NCBI GenBank assembly: GCA_002385735.1
Contig: DGEB01000025.1
Location: forward strand, 1 to 14,370
Source of the DNA: Peptococcaceae bacterium UBA3937
GTDB taxonomy: Bacteria > Bacillota > Peptococcia > DRI-13 > DTU073
DNA: 14,370 bases
Direction of reading: 5' to 3'
Part shown: one piece after another, positions 1 through 6,841 of the stretch
Layout of the letters: each line of letters begins with the position of its first letter
Numbering within the stretch: position 1 is the first letter of the stretch
Translations under genes and position numbers: made by a program
The notes under the pieces: model-generated
What the model was told of the DNA's origin: nothing
Database searches by the model: none
The model's input: the letters and a program-made list of their open reading frames with translations, nothing else

Positions 1-195
1 CTCAGGGAAGTACCCGGTAATCCAATTAATGTTCAGGGACTAAGAGAAGTGCCTGGTAGTCCAGTCAATGTTCAGGCACTCAGGGAAGTACCCGGTAATC
101 CAGTCAATGTTCAGGGACTCAGGGAAGTACCCGGTAGTGCCATCAACGTGACTGCTCCCCGAGCATCATCCGGTGGTGCGGTGAACGTCACTATG
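1..195 (+). repeat. 39-bp in-frame tandem repeats (about five units)
   Basis: Units lie at 1-39, 40-78, 79-117, 118-156 and 157-195. Units 1 and 3 differ at 2 of 39 bases, while unit 2 differs from unit 3 at 6, mostly third-position or conservative changes. Unit 4 is half diverged and unit 5 keeps only the Gly-x-x-x-N-V core. The array continues upstream of the window. Each unit encodes 13 residues, so gain or loss of a unit keeps the frame. Similarity falls off towards the C-terminus. Confidence 0.9.
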
Positions 196-315
196 CCTAG
201 AGTCTCAGCAGACCATGTTGGGAACGCACCTCTGTACGGATATAGAAGCTTTTCCGGTGGTGTGAACGCACCTCGGTCCAGATATGGTGGTTCGTTCTCT
301 TCCTACCGATACTAA
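1..315 (+). CDS. C-terminal part of a repetitive protein of unknown function (5' end outside window)
   Basis: The frame is open from base 1 to the TAA at 313-315, so this is the last 104 residues of a gene that begins upstream; the GTG at 49 lies inside a repeat and is not a convincing start. The first four units are 13 residues long with the pattern LREVPG(N/S)(P/A)(V/I)NV(Q/T)(G/A). A fifth unit (157-195) is diverged but keeps the NVT core. The tail is rich in Gly, Ser, Tyr and Arg, with motifs such as YGYRSFSGG and YGGSFSSYRY, and has no cysteine or membrane segment. I do not recognise a family. Gly/Tyr/Arg-rich, repeat-bearing proteins are common in spore coats and cell surfaces, and the neighbourhood is sporulation-related, but assigning a coat role is inference. 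A strong terminator follows directly, so this gene ends its own transcript. Confidence 0.7.
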   Translation, partial: LREVPGNPINVQGLREVPGSPVNVQALREVPGNPVNVQGLREVPGSAINVTAPRASSGGAVNVTMPRVSADHVGNAPLYGYRSFSGGVNAPRSRYGGSFSSYRY

Positions 316-341
316 TTACATCAGTGCATACTCATCCTTTT

Positions 342-389
342 CCATCTTTCGTCTGAAAAGAAGCCTTTCGGACGAGAGGTGGTTTTTTT
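342..389 (+). terminator. Rho-independent terminator after the repeat-protein gene
   Basis: Bases 342-358 pair with 366-382 over 17 consecutive positions with three G-U wobbles, closing a 7-base loop (359-365). Seven T residues follow at once (383-389). This separates the repeat-protein gene from the xerD region. Confidence 0.88.
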
Positions 390-441
390 ATTCTATTTCA
401 CCATAAAGTACATAAACATAATAACGAAGGAGGGAGCGGGA

Positions 442-612
442 ATGGTGATTGTGACGGTTACAAAATGGAAGCAAAAACTGTTCTTCTTGCTGGCGGCCCT
501 TGTGGTGATTGTTGGCATGAGTTTAGCCGTATCCAATGTGGCGCCATCATCCGGCGAATTGGAAGAGGACATTTACACCCAGCCTGTCCGGGTACAAGGG
601 GAAATCCGTTAA
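442..612 (+). CDS. Small single-pass membrane protein, 56 residues, unknown function
   Basis: The ATG at 442 is preceded by a strong ribosome binding site (AAGGAGGG, 427-434). A longer in-frame reading from the GTG at 379 would start inside the upstream terminator, so 442 is preferred. The protein has a short basic N-terminus (TKWKQK), one hydrophobic segment at about residues 13-31, and an acidic then mixed polar tail of about 25 residues, so a cytoplasmic N-terminus and external C-terminus are likely. I do not recognise a family by sequence. In Bacillus subtilis a small membrane protein gene, yqzK (DUF4227), lies just before xerD; this gene sits in the same place and is similarly small, so it may be a positional counterpart, but I cannot show homology. 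It reads in the same direction as xerD, 77 bp upstream. Confidence 0.7.
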   Translation: MVIVTVTKWKQKLFFLLAALVVIVGMSLAVSNVAPSSGELEEDIYTQPVRVQGEIR

Positions 613-689
613 AAACAGGATAAAAAAAAGGAAATGCCTTTATTTTGTGGAAATATAATCTTGTTCCACGAAAAGGAGGCGATTTTTCA

Positions 690-1577
690 ATGGACAGGTT
701 AATCCGGGACTTCATCGACTATCTTCAGGTGGAAAGGGGCCTGTCTCATAATACACTTGCGGCTTACGGGCGCGATCTGAAAAAGCTTCTGAAATATGCG
801 CAGGAAAAGAAAATCAGCAGCATTGAGCAGTGTGACAAGCATTTCCTTTCCGGATATGTGTATTTCTTAAAAAAGAAACAGGAATCACCGGCCAGTATCG
901 CCAGGCAGATGGCTTCTTTACGTGGTTTTTTCAAGTTTTTATGTATGGAGAAAAAACTGGAAACCGACCCCACGATTTATCTGGAAACACCCAAGTTGCC
1001 GCAAAAGCTTCCGCAGGTGCTCAGTGTGGAAGAAGTGGATCGCCTTCTCGAGACTCCCCGCGGGCTTTTTCCTTTGGATTTAAGGGATAAAGCCATGTTG
1101 GAACTGATTTACGCAACGGGCATGCGGGTTTCTGAACTGGTTAATCTGAAAATCGCCCAGGTCAATCTGGAACTGGCTTATGTCCGCTGTATGGGCAAAG
1201 GCAGCAAGGAAAGGATTATTCCCATGGGGGATTTGGCTTGCCGGAGCGTGCAACTCTATTTGGCTAAGGGGCGGCCTTTTCTTTTGAAAAATCCTCTGGA
1301 AAAAACCCTTTTCCTCAATCATCACGGCAGGCGCATGACCCGGCAGGGATTTTGGAAAATTATCAAGAGAAGGGCGCATGAGGCCGCCATCAAGAAGGAA
1401 ATCACGCCCCATACCTTACGCCATTCCTTTGCCACCCATATGCTGTCAAATGGCGCGGACCTGCGCTCGGTACAAGAATTATTAGGACATGCCGATATTG
1501 CCACTACTCAAATCTATACCCATCTCACAGGCAATAAACTAAAGGAGATTTACCTGAAGGCCCATCCGCGGGCATAG
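690..1577 (+). CDS. xerD: Tyrosine recombinase XerD
   Basis: This cytoplasmic site-specific recombinase works with XerC at dif to resolve chromosome dimers. The ATG at 690 is chosen because AAAAGGAGG (671-679) precedes it; it gives 295 residues, essentially the length of B. subtilis XerD (296). The upstream in-frame ATG at 645 has no such site. The N-terminal SAM-like, core-binding domain covers about residues 1-90 and the catalytic domain about 108-285. The full catalytic set is visible: R146 (TGMRVSEL), K170 (MGKGSKERIIP), H241 and R244 (HTLRHSFATH), H267 (LGHADI) and the nucleophile Y276 (TQIYTH). A TATAAT lies at 654-659 but I see no convincing -35. deoB follows after 53 bp, the order found in B. 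subtilis. XerC or an integrase is the alternative, but context and N-terminal sequence favour XerD. Confidence 0.95.
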   Translation: MDRLIRDFIDYLQVERGLSHNTLAAYGRDLKKLLKYAQEKKISSIEQCDKHFLSGYVYFLKKKQESPASIARQMASLRGFFKFLCMEKKLETDPTIYLETPKLPQKLPQVLSVEEVDRLLETPRGLFPLDLRDKAMLELIYATGMRVSELVNLKIAQVNLELAYVRCMGKGSKERIIPMGDLACRSVQLYLAKGRPFLLKNPLEKTLFLNHHGRRMTRQGFWKIIKRRAHEAAIKKEITPHTLRHSFATHMLSNGADLRSVQELLGHADIATTQIYTHLTGNKLKEIYLKAHPRA

Positions 1578-1630
1578 TGGTTTTTGCTTTTAGTATCATG
1601 ATGCTCGGAATTTGATTTTGAGGTGATGAC

Positions 1631-2839
1631 GTGAAAGCGATTCTTTTGGTTTTAGACAGTGTGGGTGTTGGGGCTTTACCCGATGCCCATCTTTATGGCG
1701 ACGAAAGTTCTCATACTTTAGGGCATATCGCCGAAGCGGTAAAGGGGCTCCGTTTGCCGAACCTCAGCCGCCTTGGCTTGGGAAGAATAACGCCGGTTTG
1801 GGGTTTGGATGCCGCCCGGCCGGCGGCAGGCGCGTACGGTAAAATGGGTGAGCTTTCGGCCGGCAAAGACACCACCACCGGGCACTGGGAAATTGCCGGT
1901 CTGGTGATGGAAACGCCATTGCCCACTTTTCCTCAAGGTTTTCCGGCGGAGCTGATCGAGACTTTCGAAAAGGCTGCGGGGACGAAAGTTTTGGGCAACA
2001 AAGTGGCTTCCGGCACACAAATCATCGAGGAGCTTTGGTCCGAGCACCAAAAAACCGGCTATCCGATTGTCTACACTTCGGCGGACAGCGTTTTCCAGAT
2101 CGCTGCTCATGAGGAAATTATTCCGCTGGAGGAATTATACGAGCTCTGCAGGATTGCCCGCCGAATTCTCTCCGGCAAATGGGCGGTGGGCCGCGTGATT
2201 GCCCGACCGTTTATCGGGACCCCCGGTAATTTCATCCGCACGGCCAACCGGCATGATTTTTCCCTGGAGCCGCCTGGACCCACCATCTTAGATGTTTTGC
2301 AGGCCAACGGGCAAGAGGTGGTCGGCATCGGGAAAATCGCTGATATTTTCGCAGGACGAGGAATCACCCGCAGTATCCCCACCAAAAACAATTGGGACGG
2401 AATCCGCAAAACCATGAACGCCTGGAGGGAACTGCAAAGCGGTTTGATTTTCACCAATTTGGTGGATTTTGATTCATTGTACGGACACCGGAATAATCCT
2501 CAGGGCTACGCACAGGCTTTGGAGGAAGCCGACCAGGGGATCGGCCAATTGTTGGAGTTGTTCGATCGGGAACAAAAACAAGAGCTAAAACAAGAAAAAG
2601 AACAAGACCAAAAGATGCTTATTATTACCGCCGACCATGGCAATGACCCGACTACCGTTAGTACCGACCATAGCCGGGAGTACGTCCCCTTGCTGGTTTA
2701 CGGGAAAAACATCAAAGCCGACTATAACCTGGGCGTGCGGAAGACTTTTGCCGATATTGCGGCTACTTTGAGCGAATTCTTTAAGGTTGCTTATTGTTGT
2801 CCCGGGGAAAGCTTTCTTGATTTAATCCGGCGTGCCTAG
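1631..2839 (+). CDS. deoB: Phosphopentomutase
   Basis: This enzyme interconverts (deoxy)ribose 1-phosphate and (deoxy)ribose 5-phosphate, feeding nucleoside sugars into the pentose phosphate pathway; it is cytoplasmic and uses two Mn ions. The start is the GTG at 1631 after GAGGTGATG (1620-1628), and the first residues [19 protein letters not shown] are typical. Alkaline phosphatase-superfamily metal ligands are all in place: D9, D281 and H286 ([10 protein letters not shown]), D335 and H336 (TADHGNDP), and H347 (STDHSRE). The phospho-acceptor threonine is probably T81 ([10 protein letters not shown]). At 402 residues it is slightly long: the H286-D335 distance exceeds that of the Bacillus cereus enzyme by about 13 residues because of an A-rich stretch encoding Gln/Lys/Glu at about residues 312-328. 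It is followed by pdp, whose product supplies its substrate. Confidence 0.96.
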   Translation: MKAILLVLDSVGVGALPDAHLYGDESSHTLGHIAEAVKGLRLPNLSRLGLGRITPVWGLDAARPAAGAYGKMGELSAGKDTTTGHWEIAGLVMETPLPTFPQGFPAELIETFEKAAGTKVLGNKVASGTQIIEELWSEHQKTGYPIVYTSADSVFQIAAHEEIIPLEELYELCRIARRILSGKWAVGRVIARPFIGTPGNFIRTANRHDFSLEPPGPTILDVLQANGQEVVGIGKIADIFAGRGITRSIPTKNNWDGIRKTMNAWRELQSGLIFTNLVDFDSLYGHRNNPQGYAQALEEADQGIGQLLELFDREQKQELKQEKEQDQKMLIITADHGNDPTTVSTDHSREYVPLLVYGKNIKADYNLGVRKTFADIAATLSEFFKVAYCCPGESFLDLIRRA

Positions 2840-2925
2840 AAAGATAATAAAGATAATGCAAGCGGCACTTGAGCAAGCGGGCACGCGAAGACTTTAATAA
2901 TTATGAAAGGATGTTTTTTGATAAG

Positions 2926-4272
2926 ATGAGAACCGTCGATTTAATTGTAAAAAAACGCAAGGGGGAAGCCTTAGAGCAGGAAGAAATCGAATTCCTGGTC
3001 CAAAATTACGTGGAAGGGCGTATTCCTGATTATCAGATGGCGGCCTTCTGCATGGCCGTCTATTTTCAGGGGATGAACACTGCCGAGGTAGCCCAGTTGA
3101 CTATGGCAATGGCTCATTCTGGAGAGATGGTGGATTTAGCGCCGATTACCGGGGTGAAAGTGGACAAGCACAGTACCGGCGGAGTGGCCGATACCACGAC
3201 CCTGGTCTTGGGGCCGTTGGTGGCCGCCGCCGGGGTGCCCATGGCCAAGATGTCCGGCCGGGGCTTGGGGCACACAGGAGGAACCATTGACAAGCTGGAA
3301 AGCATCCCCGGCTTTCAGACCACCCTGTCCCGAGAGGCCTTTATCAAGCAGGTAAATGAGCTTAAAATCGCGCTTGTGGGGCAAAGCGGCAATCTGGTGC
3401 CCGCCGACAAAAAGCTCTATGCGCTCCGGGATGTCACCGGAACCGTTCCTTCGATTCCCCTGATCGCCAGCAGTATTATGAGCAAAAAAATAGCGGCCGG
3501 AGCCGATAAGCTGGTTTTGGACGTGAAGGTGGGCAGCGGGGCTTTTATGAAAAAGAAGGAAGATGCCATCGCACTTGCCGAGACCATGGTGCAAATCGGT
3601 GAACAGGTAGGGCGGGAAACCGTGGCTTTAGTGACCAGCATGGAGGAGCCCTTAGGTACGGCCATCGGCAATGCCCTGGAGGTGGAAGAGGCCATCCTCG
3701 TCCTTCAGGGGCAAAAGCAGGGGGCCTTACGGGAATTATGTCTTCTTTTAGGTGCGGAGATCCTGGTTCTTACCGGAAGGGTAAGGGACCGCCAGGAGGG
3801 ACGGACGCTTTTGGAAAACCTGCTCATTTCCGGCGCCGCTTTGGAAAAATTCGTCGCGCTGGTGGCGGCGCAAGGGGGCAACCCCGCTGTGGCCCAAGAC
3901 ACATCGTTGTTGCCGCAGGCCGCCGGGCAGGAAGTGGTGCAGGCTCTACCGGAGCAGGAAGGTTATGTGGCGGCCATCGATGCGGAACGGTTGGGCGTTG
4001 CCGCCATGACCCTGGGTGCCGGGCGCGCGGAGAAGGATGACCCCATTGATTTGGCGGTGGGGATGAAACTCCATGTCCGCCAAGGGGACCGGGTAACAGC
4101 CGGACAGCCGCTGGCGACCTTGTACTATAATAAGCGGGAGAAACTGGAGCAGGCGTTAAAGCTGGTCCGGCCGGCTTTTCGTTTTTCCCAAACCCCGGTT
4201 GCTCCTGAACCCTTGGTTTATGCCCTTGTTACGAAAAAGGGGGTTACTGCTTTAAACGGGCATTCTCTTTAA
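2926..4272 (+). CDS. pdp: Pyrimidine-nucleoside phosphorylase
   Basis: This cytoplasmic enzyme splits uridine and thymidine with phosphate, giving the base and (deoxy)ribose 1-phosphate, which DeoB then converts. The ATG at 2926 begins MRTVDLIVKKRKG, the usual family N-terminus, and gives 448 residues; AAAGGATG at 2906-2913 could serve as its binding site. ATG 2911 (MFFDK...) is the alternative. The three domains are present: alpha domain (residues 1-70), the central phosphate-binding domain with KVDKHSTGGVAD (78-89) and SGRGLGHTGGTIDKLES (110-126), and the C-terminal PYNP domain with DDPIDLAVGMKLHVR. Pyrimidine-site residues H82, R168, S183 and K187 match E. coli thymidine phosphorylase H85, R171, S186 and K190 with a constant offset of three. 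In B. subtilis a purine nucleoside phosphorylase (pupG) occupies this slot. The last 29 bp overlap a minus-strand small ORF. Confidence 0.95.
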   Translation: MRTVDLIVKKRKGEALEQEEIEFLVQNYVEGRIPDYQMAAFCMAVYFQGMNTAEVAQLTMAMAHSGEMVDLAPITGVKVDKHSTGGVADTTTLVLGPLVAAAGVPMAKMSGRGLGHTGGTIDKLESIPGFQTTLSREAFIKQVNELKIALVGQSGNLVPADKKLYALRDVTGTVPSIPLIASSIMSKKIAAGADKLVLDVKVGSGAFMKKKEDAIALAETMVQIGEQVGRETVALVTSMEEPLGTAIGNALEVEEAILVLQGQKQGALRELCLLLGAEILVLTGRVRDRQEGRTLLENLLISGAALEKFVALVAAQGGNPAVAQDTSLLPQAAGQEVVQALPEQEGYVAAIDAERLGVAAMTLGAGRAEKDDPIDLAVGMKLHVRQGDRVTAGQPLATLYYNKREKLEQALKLVRPAFRFSQTPVAPEPLVYALVTKKGVTALNGHSL

Positions 4273-4369
4273 TGATTTTGATTAAGGGGGCCAGCACGAA
4301 GGCAATCAATAGATACAGGGTGCTGGAGCCCAACAGTAGAGCGATGAATACGGCAAAAACAGTTTCCAC
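4244..4369 (-). CDS. Candidate small membrane protein, 41 residues, convergent with pdp
   Basis: On the minus strand a GTG at 4369 is preceded by AAGAGGTGA (4383-4375) with a 5-base spacer, and opens 41 codons ending in TAA at 4246-4244. An upstream GTG (4378-4376) would give 44 residues but lies within the ribosome binding site. The product has a hydrophobic stretch at about residues 4-32 (AVFIALLLGSSTLYLLIAFV is its core) followed by a basic end (KIIKENARLK), so an outside-N, inside-C single-pass or hairpin topology is expected. Its 3' end overlaps the end of pdp by 29 bp tail to tail. I do not recognise a family. The combination of ribosome binding site, uninterrupted hydrophobic segment and basic flank is more than chance usually gives, but no promoter was found and conservation is unknown. 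Confidence 0.5.
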   Translation of the reverse strand: METVFAVFIALLLGSSTLYLLIAFVLAPLIKIIKENARLKQ

Positions 4370-4419
4370 TTTGCTCACCTCTTGATTCTTGATGGATTTT
4401 TTTAGGTTTTTTTCTCTTT

Positions 4420-4450
4420 ACATACTTCTTGCCAAAGGAGGGGAAAAATA
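4420..4450 (+). promoter_or_regulatory. Candidate sigma-F (forespore) promoter for dacF
   Basis: GGGAAAAATA at 4441-4450 fits the sigma-F -10 pattern (GgnrAnAnTw) at every position. ACATA at 4420-4424 fits the -35 pattern GywTA except its first base, with a 16-base spacer. It lies 29 bp before the dacF start codon. dacF is a forespore gene in B. subtilis, so the assignment fits, but short degenerate motifs of this type occur by chance. Confidence 0.45.
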
Positions 4451-4478
4451 AACCTAAACAGAATCAGGAGGTGATTTT

Positions 4479-5786
4479 TTGTCCAGATTGTCAAGAATGC
4501 TGGGGAAAAAAATGTTTTCCGTTTATTTTCCTCAACTTTTTCGTTATTTCAAAAGAGCTTTGAAGAAAATAACCGTATTTTTTTTGTTGCTTTGTTTTGG
4601 GCTCACCGCTGTTTTCCCTTGTGCTGCGCAAGGGGCTGAGCTTGATTTGACTGCCGAATCGGCCATCCTCGTAGATGCCCACAGCGGCAAAGTCCTGTAC
4701 GAGAAAGATCCTCACAAAAAGCTCTATCCGGCCAGTATGACCAAGTTGATGACCATGGTGCTGGCCATGGAAGCGCTACAAGCCCAACGGGTGAAGATGG
4801 AGGATGTGGTGACCGCCAGTGAGCATGCCGCATCATTTAGGGGCTCGCGGATTTTCTTGACGGCAGGGGAACAGCTCAGCTTCAAAGAAATGCTGTTAGG
4901 CGTGGCGTTGGCTTCCGGGAATGATGCGGCCGTAGCGGTGGCCGAACATGTGGCCGGTTCCCACGAGGCTTTTGTGGAACTGATGAACCAAAAAGCGGCG
5001 GAACTGGGGATGAAAAACACCCATTTTGTGAATTGCAACGGTTTGCATGATCCCGAGCATTACACTACCGCAGCCGATTTTGCGCTGTTAGGCCGGTATG
5101 CCCTTAATTTCCCGGAGCTATTGGAACTTTGCTCGATTAAACATTATCGGATTCGGGAAGATACCAAGCGCCCTTTTCAATACGATAACAAGAACAAATT
5201 GTTATGGTTTTATCCGGGAACCGATGGTTTTAAAACCGGATGGACGGAAGAAGCCAAATACTGCTTTGTCGGGACCTGTCTCCGCAACAACCTGAGGTTG
5301 ATTTCCGTCGTCCTGGGCGTTCCTGCTCCGAAAGGGCATTTTGCCGAAACCCAAAAGCTCTTTAACTACGGCTTTTCCCAGTTTGCGTTCCGGGAGTTTT
5401 ACCAAAAAGATGAAGTAGTGGGAGAAGTAAAGGTTGGGAAAGGTTTAACGGAAGGGTTGAAAGCGGTTCCGGAAGAGAAAGTGGGAATTACCTTGCCCAG
5501 GGGAGAGGAGCAAAAGGTGCAGGCCGAGGTGGAGTTGCTTCCGCTGGTTAATGCCCCGGTACAAAAAGGACAGGTGGTGGGGCACGTTTCGATTGTGAAG
5601 GACGACGAGGTTCTGCAGCGCACCAATCTCATTGCCGCTGAGGAAGTCCCCAAAGGCTCCTACTGGAAAATGGTGAGGAAGGTCTTCCGGGGGCTCTTAG
5701 CGGGAAAAAGCAATCTGGATCAAAGCATGCAGGCAGAAAAGAGTGTTTTGGTCGACAAAAGCATTCTCGCGGCCATGGTAAAATAG
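4479..5786 (+). CDS. dacF: Sporulation D-alanyl-D-alanine carboxypeptidase DacF (penicillin-binding protein)
   Basis: This serine-type DD-carboxypeptidase removes the terminal D-Ala from peptidoglycan stem peptides and acts outside the membrane; DacF-type enzymes modify spore cortex cross-linking. The start is a TTG at 4479, seven bases after AGGAGG (4466-4471). A basic N-region and hydrophobic segment (about residues 31-48) form a signal peptide, probably cut near CAAQGA. Catalytic motifs are complete: SMTK (S86-K89), SGN (146-148) and KTG (252-254). The peptidase S11 domain covers about residues 54-285 and a PBP5-type C-terminal beta domain about 300-390, ending in a basic segment that may bind the membrane. 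The 435 residues exceed B. subtilis DacF (389) at both ends. It sits just before spoIIAA as in Bacillus, but a terminator lies between them. Confidence 0.95.
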   Translation: MSRLSRMLGKKMFSVYFPQLFRYFKRALKKITVFFLLLCFGLTAVFPCAAQGAELDLTAESAILVDAHSGKVLYEKDPHKKLYPASMTKLMTMVLAMEALQAQRVKMEDVVTASEHAASFRGSRIFLTAGEQLSFKEMLLGVALASGNDAAVAVAEHVAGSHEAFVELMNQKAAELGMKNTHFVNCNGLHDPEHYTTAADFALLGRYALNFPELLELCSIKHYRIREDTKRPFQYDNKNKLLWFYPGTDGFKTGWTEEAKYCFVGTCLRNNLRLISVVLGVPAPKGHFAETQKLFNYGFSQFAFREFYQKDEVVGEVKVGKGLTEGLKAVPEEKVGITLPRGEEQKVQAEVELLPLVNAPVQKGQVVGHVSIVKDDEVLQRTNLIAAEEVPKGSYWKMVRKVFRGLLAGKSNLDQSMQAEKSVLVDKSILAAMVK

Positions 5787-5835
5787 CTGCCGAGGTAAAA
5801 GAACTGCCGAGGAAAAAGAACTGCCCCGTAAATTA
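5787..5835 (+). repeat. 17-bp tandem repeat downstream of dacF
   Basis: CTGCCGAGGTAAAAGAA (5787-5803) is followed directly by a second copy with one change, T to A (5804-5820), and by a third, degenerate copy beginning CTGCCCCGTAAA (5821-5835). It starts right after the dacF stop codon and is non-coding as far as I can see. Confidence 0.75.
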
Positions 5836-5855
5836 CTTCCCTCAAAAGCACAAGC

Positions 5856-5907
5856 GATTGTTGTACGGCCGAAAAACAAGGCCAAGGCCGTACGGCAATC
5901 TCTTTTT
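5856..5907 (+). terminator. Rho-independent terminator between dacF and spoIIAA
   Basis: Bases 5856-5870 pair with 5886-5900 over 15 positions, including two G-U wobbles, around a 15-base loop; TCTTTTT follows at 5901-5907. It would end dacF transcription and insulate the spoIIA operon, although read-through from dacF is known in B. subtilis. Confidence 0.85.
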
Positions 5908-5934
5908 AATATTTGAAAGAAATACCAAAAAATA

Positions 5935-5963
5935 GCAGGAATTTCGTCTCCTGTAGCGAACTA
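5935..5963 (+). promoter_or_regulatory. Candidate sigma-H promoter of the spoIIA operon
   Basis: GCAGGAATT at 5935-5943 fits the sigma-H -35 consensus (RnAGGAWWW) fully. After an 11-base spacer, AGCGAACTA at 5955-5963 fits the -10 (RnnGAATWW) with a single change (C for T). The B. subtilis spoIIA operon is sigma-H dependent and activated by Spo0A. A partial 0A-box (AGACGAA on the minus strand, 5949-5943; 6 of 7 against TGNCGAA) overlaps the -35 region, which is weak evidence. The site is 52 bp upstream of the spoIIAA start codon. Confidence 0.62.
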
Positions 5964-6014
5964 TACAGTTTAGAATTCTTTTTGATCATGAGTGGGAAAG
6001 TGGAGGGATCCTTT

Positions 6015-6374
6015 ATGGCACTAATTCTGAACAGTAAAAAGAATACTTTAATTGCTCATATAAGCGGCGATTTTGATCTGGTTAAGGCCAATCAATATCG
6101 CGAACAAATTGACCGGAACCTGGCGGAAACCATGAGTCAGAATCTGCTTTTGGATTTGGCAAAGACAACCTTTATCGACAGTTCCGGCTTAGGCGTGATT
6201 ATGGGCCGCTATCGCAAGGTTAAAGCTAACCACGGGCAAATGATTATCTATGGGGTATCACCCCGCATCAGGAAAATCTTTGAGCTTTCCGGAATACTAT
6301 CGTTAATGCCGGTTTGCAGCTCGGAAGAGGCGGCATGGAAAATATTAGAAGAAAACACCAGAAAGGAGGCTTAG
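6015..6374 (+). CDS. spoIIAA: Anti-anti-sigma-F factor SpoIIAA
   Basis: In the forespore, dephosphorylated SpoIIAA binds the SpoIIAB-ADP/ATP complex and releases SigF; SpoIIAB in turn phosphorylates it. The ATG at 6015 follows GGAGGGA (6002-6008) and gives 119 residues, close to the 117 of B. subtilis; upstream in-frame ATGs (5913, 5988) would run into the promoter region and lengthen the protein beyond the family norm. It is a single STAS domain (about residues 6-110). The phosphorylation motif FIDSSGLGVIMGRY is intact, with S56 aligning to B. subtilis S58. The second conserved patch, SPRIRKIFELSG, is also present. The stop codon is two bases from the spoIIAB start, indicating translational coupling. 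Confidence 0.97.
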   Translation: MALILNSKKNTLIAHISGDFDLVKANQYREQIDRNLAETMSQNLLLDLAKTTFIDSSGLGVIMGRYRKVKANHGQMIIYGVSPRIRKIFELSGILSLMPVCSSEEAAWKILEENTRKEA

Positions 6375-6376
6375 AA

Positions 6377-6829
6377 ATGGATAAAATAGTTAATAATAGA
6401 ATTAAACTGGAATTTCCAAGCAAGGGCGAGAATGTGGCCCTGGCCCGGATTACCATTGCCGCCCTGGTTTCTCAACAGGAATTAACTTTAAATGACCTGG
6501 AAGAAATCAAAGTTGCCGTGTCGGAAGCCGTGTCCAATGCCGTGATTCACGGATATCGTCATCAATCGGACGGGCTGGTGACCGTAATCGGCATCCTGCA
6601 GGGCGAAAAACTGATTATTGAGATTATCGATGAGGGGGTCGGCATTCCCGATATCGAAAAAGCGATGGAACCGGCTTTTTCTACAGACCCTGAAAGGACA
6701 GGGCTGGGTTTTGTGTTTATGCAATCCTTTATGGATGAGGTCAAGGTTGAATCCAAGGTTAACAAAGGCACTAAAGTAACTTTAGTCAAGGTTTTAAGCA
6801 ATGAAAATAAAAATATTGCTGTATCATAA
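6377..6829 (+). CDS. spoIIAB: Anti-sigma-F factor and serine kinase SpoIIAB
   Basis: SpoIIAB binds SigF and keeps it inactive before septation, and phosphorylates SpoIIAA on serine. The ATG at 6377 is seven bases after AAAGGAGG (6362-6369) and gives 150 residues (146 in B. subtilis). The GHKL ATPase motifs are visible: the N-box with E50 and N54 (SEAVSNAVIHGY), the G1 box DEGVGIPD (85-92) and the G2 box RTGLGFVFM (107-115). A partner switch with SpoIIAA upstream and SigF downstream is encoded in one operon, with gaps of 2 and 12 bases. Confidence 0.97.
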   Translation: MDKIVNNRIKLEFPSKGENVALARITIAALVSQQELTLNDLEEIKVAVSEAVSNAVIHGYRHQSDGLVTVIGILQGEKLIIEIIDEGVGIPDIEKAMEPAFSTDPERTGLGFVFMQSFMDEVKVESKVNKGTKVTLVKVLSNENKNIAVS

Positions 6830-6841
6830 GAGGGAGCGCTG

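Noticed and set aside
1..156. Possible CRISPR-like direct repeats
   Set aside because: The 39-bp units are directly adjacent with no spacers and keep an open protein frame with conservative codon changes, so they are coding repeats.
1718..2110. Minus-strand ORF of 130 codons inside deoB
   Set aside because: It is wholly antisense to conserved deoB sequence, with no recognisable domain or ribosome binding site.
3136..3594. Minus-strand ORF of 152 codons inside pdp
   Set aside because: It is fully antisense to conserved active-site coding sequence of pdp and has a His/Gly/Pro-rich composition typical of a shadow frame.
4291..4326. Perfect 7-bp inverted repeat (CCAGCAC / GTGCTGG) after pdp as a terminator
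   Set aside because: The loop is 22 bases and no T run follows on either strand; it also lies within the small minus-strand ORF.
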